Below, piece after piece: positions 1 through 10,659 of a DNA stretch of 64,000 nt (position 1 is the first letter of the stretch; each line of letters opens with the position of its first letter). The notes beneath the pieces were generated by a model. It saw only the letters and a program-made list of their open reading frames with translations. It did no database searches and was not told where the DNA came from. The position numbers and the translations under genes are program-made. The DNA is from Bagarius yarrelli (lineage: Eukaryota; Chordata; Actinopteri; Siluriformes; Sisoridae), in contig VCAZ01000075.1 in assembly GCA_005784505.1 (NCBI GenBank), positions 2,158,001 to 2,222,000 of the forward strand, read 5' to 3'.

Positions 1-475
1 TGTAATACTAATAGTGTGTGTGAGAGAAATTATAGTACTATTTACTGTCTCCCGAATCACAAATGAATTTATTAAGGCCATTGATTACAGCCACCAACCT
101 CTCGAATTGAGGCAATATATATATATATATATGGAACATAAATAACACCTAATATTACACTTTTAATCAAGGGTAGCATAACACAAAGACCTGCTGGTGT
201 AACTACCATTATGCCACATCCCTTGAAGCCAATTCTTAAAAACAAATAGGCATTTAAATAGAGGTCACTTACTGCATTAAATGTAAAGTTCAGCATTATC
301 TTAAAGCCGGAGGCTCCGGTTACACATAGTTCCTAACCAAAACTTTGGCATCTGATGAGTGCGACATATTATTTACATTGTGGCCGGTAAATGTCAAGGT
401 CTAGGCTCAATATAATAATTTGTACAAATTTATAGGGATATAAATGTAATAAAAATAGGCCAACATGTCATTTAG
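1..475. other. AT-rich non-coding DNA
   Basis: No coding potential or recognisable repeat is seen except a short (AT)n run at about 113-132. The 74-codon minus-strand frame here spans that dinucleotide run and matches no family I know. Confidence 0.5.
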
Positions 476-715
476 GACGCATTGACACTGCATGTATAAA
501 GTAAAAGAAATTTTTTTTTTCCAAAGTGGAACAGATGGGATATGACCCACGATCGTGTAAGCAGGAACAAAGCACATGGATTCAGATATTTTTAGATCAC
601 TTTAAGGTCTCCTTTCCATGTGGAAAAAATAAATCGGATATGAATCAGATACATTAGCGTCTGCCATGTAAGCAGACAGATCGGGTTTTCACCTGTCAAT
701 GCGAGTTGAATAAGC
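476..715 (-). repeat. Dispersed MITE-like repeat, family C, partial copy
   Basis: Read on the minus strand, this block matches 48,690-48,920 on the plus strand. Shared landmarks in the same order are a 'ccgatctgt' then 'tgcttaca' segment, 'tcatatcc', 'cttacacgat' followed by 'gtgggtcatatcccatctgt', and a poly-A run after 'cttgg'. Two diverged copies 48 kb apart in opposite orientation indicate an interspersed repeat. The copy at 48.5-49.0 kb is longer and has weakly inverted ends, suggesting a non-autonomous DNA transposon. No superfamily is assigned. Confidence 0.5.
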
Positions 716-1034
716 GACGATAGAGCATGACATCAGCTCAGGTGGACACTGACATTAATGAATATAAATTAGTGCAACTGTGTCTTCTAAGATTTCTTAC
801 TTTTGGTCACTTAAATCCTGTTTTGTCTGTAAACAAATAAAAAAAATCATATCAAAAAAATAGCGCTCAATTTTATATTACACCAGTCCTTAACAAGGGC
901 TTGTCTCTTTTTTTTCATCTAAAGGGAGCGCTTACTGTTTATCACCGTTTATACCTCACTGTGTATCATTTTATTTTTTAATTTTTATTTATTATACATT
1001 AAAACACACATGTGTTTACACTACTACTGCTCCT

Positions 1035-1182
1035 TTCACATTGTGGGATTGTAAATTTGCACTCTATTCTACCTTTTTGTATATATATTATTATATATAT
1101 ATATATATATATATATACTTGGTCCTGTACCGTACTCTGCACAGTGACAAAATTGAATCTAATCTAATTTAGTCTAATCTAA
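1035..1182 (+). mobile_element. LINE-like 3' tail with pentamer repeat
   Basis: The block runs 'tttgcactctattct', an (AT)n stretch at 1,079-1,118, 'cttggtcctgtaccgtactc', 'gcacagtgacaaaattgaat', and then a degenerate (TAATC)n tail. This order is typical of 3' ends of non-LTR retrotransposons in fish, which end in short tandem repeats. No coding part is left, so the clade is not assigned. Confidence 0.4.
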
Positions 1183-1282
1183 ACATATTGTAATGTAACA
1201 ACTGTTAAAAATTTGGTCGCTTTATTTCTTTCAGATTTGGGTAGAAATGGATATCTACAGTAAATAGCAGATTGATACTTGA

Positions 1283-1411
1283 CATTTACATTTCTGGCAT
1301 TTATCTCATTTTTATCCACCTGAGCAGTAAAGGGTTAAGGGTCTTGCTCAGGGGCCCAGCAGTGGCAGCTTGTTGAAGTGAACTAATGATCTTCCAATCA
1401 GCAGTCCAACA
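1283..1411 (-). mobile_element. tRNA-derived SINE (SINE-A), partial
   Basis: It reads tail-first on the plus strand: 'acatttctggcatttatc', then 'ttaagggtcttgctcagggg', then 'cccagcagtgg', then 'gatcttccaatcagcagtcc'. This is the reverse of the SINE-A consensus seen in other copies in the window. The tRNA-like head is incomplete. Confidence 0.7.
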
Positions 1412-1630
1412 ATTTCTTTTCAAAAAATCTTTTTTAAAATATGATTTTTCCTGACATAAACAAATCTAGAAATGAGACATGTATTATCATGTTTAGAGAA
1501 AAATATAAAGGAAGTGATATACTAAGAGACATAGACAAAGAGAAAATTAAGAAACTTTAGGTTGAGCCAATTTCAGATGATGTAAAAATGCACATATACT
1601 GTAGTTATTATGTTTAATTAAACTGACTGA

Positions 1631-2030
1631 GTTGGTTGGGGGTTCGATTCCAAGCATGTAAATGCCTTTATTTTGTCACATCTACTTTTTTACAGCACAG
1701 TGAAATTCTTTTTTTCGTATATCTAAGTAAGAGCGCAGACTCGGCTATGATACAGCGCCCCGGGAGCAGGAAGGGTCTTGCTCAAGGACCCAACAGTGGT
1801 TGGCTTACCAGTGGTGGGGCTTGAACCCAGGTGTTTCTGGTCTTTGGATCAACAGCTGGCAGCGGTGGGGCTTGAACCCAGATCTTCCTGGTCTCCAGAG
1901 CATCAAATCAGCGCCTTAACCGTTTGAGCCACCACTGCCCTCCAAGCACCACCAATTTGTCACTGCTGGGTCTCTGAGCAAAGCGTTTAATTCTGAATTA
2001 CTTAGTTGTATAAAAGAAATACAGAAAAAA
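1631..2030 (+). mobile_element. SINE-A copy split by a second SINE
   Basis: The head ('ggttcgattccaagca', a B-box-like segment, ending at 1,656) and the body ('ccaagcaccaccaatttgtc' onward, from 1,942) belong to one plus-strand SINE-A. The opposite-strand repeat at 1,657-1,940 separates them. The 8-mer TCCAAGCA occurs at both junctions (1,649-1,656 and 1,941-1,948), as expected for a target-site duplication. The body continues to 'gttgtataaaagaaatacag' and lacks the usual tail. Confidence 0.65.
1657..1940 (-). mobile_element. SINE-A2 copy inserted in SINE-A
   Basis: A 284-bp element in minus orientation. Its head is the 'gagccaccactgccc' end and its distal end carries 'ttttgtcaca' and 'tacagcacagtgaaattctt'. 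The core 'ctatgatacagcgccccggg' is shared with a second copy at 11,920-12,120. It contains a local duplication of about 60 bp: 'gtggggcttgaacccag' appears near 1,813 and again near 1,865. The reverse complement of that motif resembles a Pol III B box. The flanking 8-bp duplication supports retrotransposition. Confidence 0.6.
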
Positions 2031-3559
2031 CTTTGATTTAATGGTCCTGGAACCAACAGACATCAGATGTCCGAATGGAATACCAATATGTAGCGAACAA
2101 AGTCCTTTACTTCCAGAATTAGATCAATGTTGTACTAACGCGCGTTGCGGACAGAGTCAGTTAGTTCCAGAATTGACTGCTGTTTTTGAAAAAAATCCCC
2201 AATGATTTCAATTAACAGACGATCCTCCCACCCATTAGTCTGTTTTTTCTATAAATGTAACGGCGTCTACGTTATAACACATGGTGAAAACAGCACCTCT
2301 CTTCTACATCTTCCCTTTGATTCTGGCTGGTATCGTGCTAATGTGTTTATCTTTCTTAATTCATTTTTTAATGCAAAGTCTTAGATAGTAGGTGTTAGCA
2401 AAATAGATAAAAAAATCTAATGACAAACACGATGCTTTTTGCATTTGCTTCGGGTTATAATGTTGTTCATAGTTACCAACACTTCACGCACTTCAAAATG
2501 AATTTCAAAGTTAATGGAAAATTGAAAGTGTCTTTGGTTGCCAGGCTGCTCATGTTTAAGGGTCTGTTTTTTGCTCTTCTTCAAGCCTTTGGCAGGTGAA
2601 GATTCCAGATGCTTGACACGATAGTCCTAGAATCTATGATGTGAACATCTTTCCTTCCGCTTTTGTTTTCTTCCTGATCTGGCAGTTGGGAGACTGAGGT
2701 CATCAGCGTAACTGCATCTGCCTTGGCAGGGAGTCGGGACTGACATTTCCGTCTTCGTGATAGGTCTTATTTCACCAAAAACAAATTTCTTAGTCTTGAG
2801 AGAAATCTTGGCATAGCAGATGGACAGTATTAAGTGAACATGAAAAATGATAACATTGTCTCCTGGGGTAGGCATTGACCTTCACTACCAGATAAAAGGT
2901 TTGCAACCCTCCAGCTTGCTTTGTGATAACGAAGCAGCATTACCCTGTCAAGGAACTATGGAGTGTGTATAGTTCTCCGAAACAACTTACAGATTACACT
3001 AAACTGATAAGAGGGTCTGAGAGTAGCAACTGTAATTAGTTTTTCCACAGTGATCCGAATCCACGTCAGGCTACTTCAAAGCTCAAAAGCCATGTGGCAT
3101 AAATTACACTATTAGACGACAAGTTTATCGAAAAATAAACAAAGAAAACAAAGGCATTCAAGAACTTTATTCTGTACATACATTGCAAAAACGATGATTA
3201 TATTTGTTAGTAGTTTGTTGATACTCTAAATAGGTTTGATGGATTGAAAAATATAAATCTATTTATTTTATTTATTCATTAAAATATGTAAAATATATTA
3301 TAAATGTATGTTTCTTTCAGTTATTTCTTTTAGTTATTTACTAAACGACAGCACAAACTATAGTAGTTAACATTGGAAGTGGATCAAAAAGGTCATCCAA
3401 GTTGTTCTAACACAAGAGCAGGTATTGTTTTCAACTTCATATGTTGACTAGCGTATATTAAAAATTAATTTTTGTTAGGTCTCTCCAGAAATTATTTAAG
3501 TGTTGCTGCACTGGAACAGAAAACTATTGGTAAAAAACTATTTTTTTCACCAATTAAAA
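2031..3559. other. Unassigned non-coding DNA
   Basis: No recognisable repeat or gene is seen. An 82-codon minus-strand frame at 2,627-2,875 has ordinary composition, but I recognise no domain, and no convincing splice context supports it. Confidence 0.4.
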
Positions 3560-3564
3560 ATTAA

Positions 3565-4057
3565 GTCATCTGGAGGGGAGCATATGTTGCTCTAGAACCT
3601 TTATATACCTTTCAACATTCCTAGTGCCTTCCAAAACATGCAAGCTGCCCATACTATGTGCACTTATGCAACCATAAGAGATGCTGAGTTTCGAAGTGAA
3701 CGCTGATAAGACGCTGGAAGGTCTCTCTCCTCTTTAGCCTGGAGGACATGGCATCCAACAAGAAAGCCAAATTTGGACCATAGAACACTTTCCCCCTTTG
3801 AATCAGTCCATTTTAAATGAGTTTTGGCCCACAGGACACAACGGCTCTTCTGGATCATGTTCACATGAGGCTTCCTTTTTGCATGATAGAGCTTTGGCTG
3901 GCATCTGCAGATGGCAAGACGGATTGTGTTTACCAGACAGTGGTTTCTGGAAGTTTTCTTGGTGCAATTTAGTAATGTCAATCACAGAATCATGCAAATG
4001 ATTGATGCAGCGTCGGCTGAAGGCCTGAAGACCACGGACATCCAAAAAGGAGCTCAT
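3565..4057 (-). pseudogene. Tc1-like transposase relic, copy 1
   Basis: Reading down from 4,057, the minus strand encodes a Tc1-type transposase in broken frames. First come HTH-linker residues (VRGLQAF, HDSVIDIT, ENFQKPLS). Next comes the middle region (KLYHAKRKPHVNMIQKSR, LWAKTHLKWTDSK, VLWSKFGF, EERDLPASYQRS, ASLMV). The intact family has VLWS-DES-KF around the first catalytic Asp of the DDE triad. Here the codons for D-E-S are missing, so that Asp is gone. At least one frameshift separates 3,803-4,057 from 3,664-3,981. It aligns with the fuller copy at 49,980-50,930. Confidence 0.8.
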
Positions 4058-4082
4058 TATAAATTTGATTTATGGATTTTAA

Positions 4083-4392
4083 GGAGCTTCGAGGATGGAC
4101 TGAGACTCACTCTGCTCAACTGTCCCAGGGCTACAATTACATGACATTTGATCATCACAATATGCTGTAATTAACAATAACCCAGATGACAATGTGTTCC
4201 CTCTTTAGTCTGGTTCCTCTCAAGGTTTCTTTCTTGTTCACCTCACAGAGTTTTTCCTTGCCATAGTCGCCCCTGGCTTACTCATTAGGGACAAACCTAC
4301 ACTTTTCACTGTTACTGCATTCTCTGTAAAGCTGCTTTGAAACACTGCCTATTGTTAAAATCGCCATACAAATAAAATTGAATTGAATTTAA
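4083..4392 (+). repeat. Dispersed repeat D with GAATT-rich tail
   Basis: The block contains 'ggttcctctcaaggtttctt', 'gtttttccttgcc', 'gtaaagctgctttga' and 'caaataaaattgaattgaa'. The same ordered landmarks occur at 9,635-10,072. The pentamer-like tail suggests non-LTR retrotransposition. It is common in fish genomes from memory; the family name is not assigned. Confidence 0.65.
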
Positions 4393-4462
4393 AAGTCTTT
4401 CAGTTCCCATTTAGGAATTCGTTGTAAATCTATCAAAATAAACAGCAATGATGTGGTAATTA

Positions 4463-4690
4463 GTTGTTTTAAATCTACTATACTTGTTATAGTAACTACT
4501 GATTACTACATCAATTACTATAGTAAATTATGTACAACCGTATTATACCGTATGTGTAAAAACCTCCACAGTTAACAAAATATCCATTTTATTTTATTGT
4601 TAAGTTTTTAAGAAAATCTTCGCTGGATTGTTTAACTTTAGCCGTATAATATACTAAAGTATACTGTGGGTTGTTTTTATGTGGGTCACA
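4463..4690 (-). repeat. MITE-like repeat rich in TAGTA motifs
   Basis: Contains 'ctactatacttgttatagta', 'attactatagtaaatta' and, at its right end, the complement of 'cccacataaaaa'. A plus-strand relative starts with 'tcccacataaaaatacc' at 17,551 and carries 'gtagtatagtg'. Paired copies in opposite orientations suggest a dispersed non-autonomous element. Confidence 0.35.
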
Positions 4691-4699
4691 CCACGAACT

Positions 4700-5440
4700 T
4701 CTCTTTTTTTTGCCAGAAACAAATTAGGTAACTTCTTTAGAAATAGGTTTATTGGTTTGCACCATCTGCACACAGCGGTTTGTTGGCAGACATACAATTA
4801 TAAGAGACTTATAAGTGTAATTGCTATAGGAGGCTTTAAAGAATGTTAAAAGACTAATGTGGAGCTTTAGGTTTAAATGAAGCCAATCTAACAAATGGAT
4901 ATTGTAAGAGTTTTCTTTTACCTGGTTGGTTGCCATTACTTCCCCAGCTGCAAAACACAATGCCTGCGCTCTCGGAATGGGCTTTTATATCATTGAAAAA
5001 CATTATTTCTAAATATGGTGCTTTCATGAGCAGCCTTGCAATTTAACAGCTCCCCCTGGGGCAAGAGACTGAGATATTTGGTCTCACAGTATGGTCACAA
5101 ACAAGACTCTTGATACTAACCTTTTGTGAGACTACAGAAAAAACAAGCCAATCTCGTTCAGCTGAACAAAATGAACCTGGTTGAATCGCAGTGCACCATG
5201 AAGTTGGGCTTCATGCAGGAAACACGCTCTCCATATAAATCATTGGAGGTTGGCGTTCTGCACTCTGCACTGTTATATACACTCTGCACAATTCTCGATT
5301 ACCTCTGTCTCTGAAAACGGTTGATTTATTCTGCAGAAGTGAAACTAATAAAAGAAGCATATTGATTTTAATTGTGTTGAGCATCATCTATTATGCAGAT
5401 ATTATAATTTTATAGCACACAGGTGAAAGAGCATATAGAG
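4700..5440. other. Unassigned non-coding DNA
   Basis: Ordinary AT-rich sequence. The 60-80 codon frames on both strands match nothing recognisable. Confidence 0.4.
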
Positions 5441-5609
5441 AAGTGGCTCAGCGTTTAAGGTGTTGAATTGCTGATCGAAAGATCATGGATTTAATTCACA
5501 GCATCACCAGACTGCCACTGCTGGATTCTTAACAGTAAAATAAAAAAAAGAGATAAATGTACAACTATTTGCATAAAAGCATCTGCCAAATGCCAGAAAT
5601 GCAAATGTA
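5441..5609 (+). mobile_element. SINE-A copy
   Basis: Runs from 'gtggctcagcgtttaaggtg' through 'cagcatcaccagactgccac' and 'agagataaatgta' to 'gcatctgccaaatgccagaa'. The order matches SINE-A: tRNA-like head, body, then LINE-type tail. The copy is diverged. Confidence 0.75.
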
Positions 5610-5699
5610 GATTATATAAGATGAACAGACTGGACAGAGAGATGGCGAATGTTTGTTTTGGAAAATCTATTATAACTTACAGGGCAGGCACAGCTAAGT

Positions 5700-5700
5700 C

Positions 5701-5767
<67 letters not shown>
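5700..5767 (+). repeat. (TCTA)n microsatellite
   Basis: About 17 uninterrupted TCTA units, ending at 'tctatctcat'. Likely length-polymorphic. Confidence 0.95.
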
Positions 5768-7092
5768 CATATCAAATCATAACAAACCATCTATCTGTCA
5801 ACCTTCTTTAGGCCCTTTTTAATATTTATACAATAGTAATTAGTGCCTATGTGGCATAAAGAGCACATCTGCATGCAAGGCATATTTTTTGAATTTATTA
5901 AGTTCAATGCTGCAGACGAACAAAATACAAAAACAAAATGACTCAGAATTTTTTCCGCATGATGCTGCCAGGGCTGCACTCTCTGTAGGCGACCAACACA
6001 TGGACACATTTTTGTGTGTAGCAAGTATTTTTCTCGGGAGAACTAGAAGAACTGGTGAATGGTGGACTTTGACCTTGCTTATCAGTGCAGTTTGTGTTTG
6101 GTGTAAGTTTGCTAGCTATACAAATCTTGCAGTTATGATTTTTAGTGAGAGTTGGTCCAGGTCACTCTGACAGATGACATTTCCTAACAATGCCCCTCCC
6201 TTCTCCTCGTCCATGACGATTTCATTTGAAAGAATGGGGTTAATGACCCTTTAGAGGTCAAGTCTTACACTTTACACTAGCACACGAGCATGGTTGTAAT
6301 GTTTTGATGATTTGTCTACGGTGCTAAACACAGATTACAGTCCCTTCAGTCACTGTTCCTATTGAAGCACAGGACTTGTGCAGTGTTTGAGAGCGAATCC
6401 CTGATAACAAACCCTCATTCAAAGTCCCTTTAATCTTCTCATTGATTTTCTTCAGTCTACTGGATCCACACATTAGTTTTATCACACATGCCAAAGTGCT
6501 CAGTTTGATGTTGCTGACTTAATTCTGTCACCTGTCTGAAGCTGCTGTACAAACCTGGTCCTGAAAATTCATTGGGTACAATAATATATCAAAAAATACA
6601 CTACAAATATCTTTCAGTATTGGATTGGGACTTTTAAGTGTTCTTTATGATTGCAATGACATTTGCACTTTCTTATAATTAAATCTATTCCATACGCAAA
6701 ACTGTGTATTGTTAAGGTGAAGCTAAATTGCAAATAAAACCCAGCACACAGGACAACCTAGACACATTATAGACACTTAATCATTCTATAGCCTCCAATA
6801 AAATGTTCGAATTTCTGCATAGATCAAGCTGTCACAACTAGTTTAGAAAATACAACACCAAACGCCACAAGGCGAGAGGCAACTATAGACATCCAATGTT
6901 GGCGGGTTGCAAAGAAGGACAGATTGATTATTTTATTATTTTTAAGTCTGTAATCCCTATAACATTAAAAAGCTAGAAAAAAAATACTGGTATAAACAAA
7001 TTGGGGTTGATACTAATTGAGCAATTAACGAATTTACAAAAAATATGGTTTACACAATGTCACCCTAAGGTTAAATTTTTTTGTATTATTTT

Positions 7093-7095
<3 letters not shown>
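5768..7095. other. Unassigned non-coding DNA
   Basis: No repeat or gene recognised. Overlapping short frames at 5,791-6,170 on both strands show no family motif. The stretch 6,150-6,560 is slightly less AT-rich and could hold conserved non-coding sequence, which cannot be judged without alignment. Confidence 0.4.

Positions 7096-7129
<34 letters not shown>
7096..7129 (+). repeat. (AT)n microsatellite
   Basis: About 17 AT units following 'ttatcg'. Confidence 0.95.
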
Positions 7130-7130
<1 letters not shown>

Positions 7131-7418
7131 GCCGTATATACGTAAGTTGCGTTTGTGAAACTTGACAGACATACCTTTTGCAAATTCTAAATATCCATTC
7201 CAGTATTACTTTTTTATTTTTATTGTCTTGCTGTTAAAAACAAAAATTGGACAGTCCTAAAAAATTATTGGACTGCGTGTCGTATTATGTAAGATTCTGT
7301 CTGTAACTTTCGAATTTGAATTTCAGTGTAACAACGAGGAAGTAGAAACCAGGAAACCAACAAAACAAACCCTAACACACAAACTTACAAAGGGACTAGG
7401 GCTGAAACACAGGGGGTA

Positions 7419-7555
7419 GACAGTATATATACACGAAAGGACTGATATACAGTATATACACGAAAGGACTGATAGACAGTATATACACGAAAGGACTGAT
7501 AGACAGTATATACACGAAAGGACTGATAGACAGTATATACACGAAGGGACTAATA
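7419..7555 (+). repeat. 27-bp minisatellite, five units
   Basis: The unit begins GACAGTATAT and ends ACACGAAAGGACTGATA. The first copy is 29 bp, with an extra TA; the other four are 27 bp. The last copy has two changes (GAAGGGAC, TAATA). Near-identity of the units implies recent expansion. Confidence 0.95.
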
Positions 7556-8715
7556 AACTAATAAGTGACTAAAGCTGAGCAGCGATTTGTTTGTCTGGGA
7601 CAGATTTTGAATTTCTAAAAGATTCCTAAAATTTACGCCAAACCAACAACCAATAGGAGTGCCGACCCTGATGACGCGATTAGAATGACAGCTTTAAACC
7701 GCCACAGGAAAATGTAAAAGACAGATATAAGAGACAAAAAAATAATGCTATACTATTATTTGCGAGAGATCGCGGACTACTGGACGCGTCACGGATTGAT
7801 GTCTTTTTTGTGTTTGACATTCTGAAATCTTACAGTATGACATAAAGATCATGTCCGTACAGTCTGACAAGCAACAAACCCAATAGACTAATCAAGGCAA
7901 TGAGTGTAGTCGAATTAGTGCCCATGGCAAAAAACAAGGGAGCACGACAACAGGGTAACATAAAAGGAAACAATGGGGATGGTGGGCAAGTGACATAACA
8001 GCTGTTGCAGCTCAACACCGTTGACAACATCAACACGGACTACTGCAGCAAGCCTAATTTGTTGTAATATGTTACGTGTAGTGGCATTTCAGAAAGATAC
8101 AGGGTGGAAAGTGATGTACTTTATGTAGTAACAGTGCAAGTGGGAATCTGTGGCTGAGTTTGGGCAAAAATGTAGAAGCAAAAACAGTTTTTAATTTCTG
8201 TGCTAAGGGAAATCAGTGGGGTAAATTAAGCTACTAATTGGGGCAGTCGTTCCATAGCAGTTCTCAGAGCGGCCTGGAGATGCTGCAGAGATGAGACGGT
8301 GCTCAGTGATCTGGTGGTTCTTTGCCATCCTAAACAATTTTGCTGAACTGGCGCTGTCCATTCAGCACTGTGCAGTTTTTGTGCGAAATTAACACCACAG
8401 TCTAAATATGTATGAAGGTCAGTGTAATAATTCATTCTATAAGATTAAGTTGTAGTCTCATCCACCACCACAGGAATATTTTAAGCTATTTGTACTGCAA
8501 ATTTAATAACAAATGTAAGTATCTAAAATTTAATAATGGGTCAAATAATGGGTTTTTCTTGTTCATCACTCTGTCTTCAGAAAACCACAATTAGACTTAC
8601 ACAATGAATATCTTGGCCTTTTTAAGGTTTCACAGCAAATCAGCTAAGATCAGATCACATCCTGTTGCTACAAAGACCAAAGAATTGCTTTTGATTCTCC
8701 AAAATAAGTTGTTCA
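7556..8715. other. Unassigned non-coding DNA
   Basis: No recognised repeat or coding region. Short frames around 7,830-8,435 lack any motif. Confidence 0.4.
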
Positions 8716-8850
8716 AAAGAAGGAAAAATAGAGGTTAGGAACAGACCAGCGAGGATTTCAAGATTTCTGGAAGCACTGTGAAATCCATTATAACAAAAGC
8801 AGAAAACAGAAAATAGCCAGACGCAGGATCGGGCCAAACTCAGTGCTCAG
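8716..8850 (+). pseudogene. Tc1-like transposase N-terminal scrap
   Basis: Frame around 8,755-8,810 reads DFKISGSTVKSIITKAEN. This resembles the helix-turn-helix segment of Tc1-like transposases (ISGSTVKSIITKW). It is truncated on both sides and frame-broken; the catalytic domain is absent. Confidence 0.45.
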
Positions 8851-9580
8851 GCAAGATGGCCAATTGTCTGAGAAGTGGCCAAGTGTCCAGATACAAGATA
8901 TGTTGGAATTATAAGGAGCCCATTGGGTGAAATAGGAGAACCTGTGCAGACATTGATAATATCATCAGCCCTTCACAGATTCGTCCTTTTCCTTCCTCAA
9001 CAATTTGTTCTACAACCAACTCATATTATAATCTACACACCAAACACAGCTCAGTGCCCAGTTAACACTATTCCTACAATCCAGCACAAACGTGAATGAA
9101 GCCTCGTGTGCCAGCAACATTTATTTAAAGCAGTTAGTTATTCACTTCTGTGTGGTGCGACATAGCAGTCGGCTCCAATACAGTGAGTAGACTAGACTGG
9201 GCACTGCCTCCTCATTTAATTTCAGTCTTTCAGAAAATCCAGTGTTGAATTGTGTCTTCTATGAAACGAATGACCAAGCTTTTACTGACGCGGTCTGAAA
9301 CGTGCTTAAAAATAAAGCTAATCCACTGTTTTTTAATGTTGGGATCTGACGTAAGGTCATGCAACGAGTGGGTTCATTCACAATTTGGAACTGGTCATTA
9401 ACCTATTACATTTATGCGCTAATCGGTGGGCAGGTCTGAACAGATATTAATCTTCTATTAATTCTGCAGAGGCGGCGCTTATCCACACTATTTATCTACA
9501 TTATTCACTTAATCAATCCAAACCGTGTGATTACATTGTCACTTAACTGTTTTCCTTCTTTTTGCCTTCCTTTCCCCTCT
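8851..9580. other. Unassigned non-coding DNA
   Basis: May include more eroded transposon sequence next to the Tc1 scrap. Nothing can be assigned. Confidence 0.4.
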
Positions 9581-9581
9581 C

Positions 9582-9623
<42 letters not shown>
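9581..9623 (+). repeat. (CT)n microsatellite
   Basis: Pure CT run of about 20 units after a pyrimidine-rich lead 'cttcctttcccctctccc'. Confidence 0.95.
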
Positions 9624-9628
<5 letters not shown>

Positions 9629-9634
9629 TGAGTT

Positions 9635-10072
9635 ACATACGCCACAACGGAGCTGCCGGTGATCCAGACCCCACCTCCGACCCGGTCCTGTGGGACCCTT
9701 CCCTGTGACCTGCCCCAGCGGATGATGCATCACCAGGGTGACCCAGGACGACCCACTTCGCCTTAAAGACGTTCCAGCTGCTCTTTAAGGACTAATGATT
9801 TAAGTTGTTCACACACACACAATGTAACCACATAATCCCTGCTACCTGTTTTTCACCCAAATGAGGATGGGTTCTGGTTCCTCTCAAGGTTTCTTCCTAT
9901 CTCATCTCAGGGAGTTTTTCCTCGCCCCCGGCTTGCTCATCAGGGTCAAACTGATTTGTGTTTCATTCTGTCTCAAAATTTCTTCAGTTGTGTAAAGCTG
10001 CTTTGTGACAATCACCATTGTAAAAAGCGCTATACAAATAAATAAAACTGAACTGAATTGAATTGAACTATT
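9635..10072 (+). repeat. Dispersed repeat D, longer copy
   Basis: Shares with 4,083-4,392 'ggttcctctcaaggtttctt', 'gagtttttcct', 'ggcttgctcatcaggg' and 'gtaaagctgctttgtgac'. It ends 'gctatacaaataaataaaac' plus TGAAT repeats. It keeps about 200 bp more upstream sequence than the 4-kb copy. Confidence 0.65.
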
Positions 10073-10494
10073 ACGTCATAAAGTAAAACATTTTAAAACC
10101 TGATGTATTAACCGAGTGCTGTCAATATAAGCTGTTTTTCAAAATAACAACACTGTTTCGACTTCTACAACTTACACAATGTTTTTTTTTAAAATATTCT
10201 TAAGCATTTTTTGCCTTTATTGATACACAGAGAAGGATGTAATGGAGGACATAGAGACAAAGGTGAAACCTGTGAGGACCTGAGCCGGTATCAAACCCGG
10301 GTCGCCGGAGCGCAACAACTTATGTAGTATAGTGATTTTAGGCCTCTTATATGACAAAAATTTGATTTCTCCTATTATGACCCCTTTAATAAATCCAAAA
10401 AGAAATAATTACAATCAGAGCTGTAGTTTTAGAAAAATTCTAAATCCAATAAACAAATAGTCATGAACATGAAACCGAGTCAAAGATAAGCGTT
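10073..10494. other. Unassigned DNA with a possible eroded SINE
   Basis: A short block near 10,225-10,320 ('ggacctgagccggtatcaaa' then 'cccgggtcgcc') resembles a reversed tRNA-like B-box region. It has no partner copy in the window. Confidence 0.3.
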
Positions 10495-10659
10495 GGGATC
10501 TGCTAGTCTATCCCAGCTATCATTGGGTGAAAGGGTAGTGGTACACTGAACAGGTCGCCAGTCCATTGCAGGGCCACACACACACACACACACACACATG
10601 CTTACTTACTCCTATGGCCAATTTAAAATCACCAAACACAGATGTTTTTGGACTGTAGA
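10495..10659 (-). mobile_element. SINE-B copy, partial
   Basis: Contains 'ggtcgccagtccattgcagg', 'gccacacacaca', 'ccaatttaaaatcacc' and 'gtttttggactgta', as in the other SINE-B copies. The tRNA-like head is missing. A (CA)n run at 10,573-10,599 expanded inside it. Confidence 0.7.

Noticed and set aside
2627..2875. 82-codon minus-strand ORF
   Set aside because: No recognised domain, no supporting splice signals or second exon; within chance expectation for 64 kb.
7419..7555. CRISPR-like direct repeats
   Set aside because: Units are strictly adjacent with no variable spacers, and the DNA is vertebrate.
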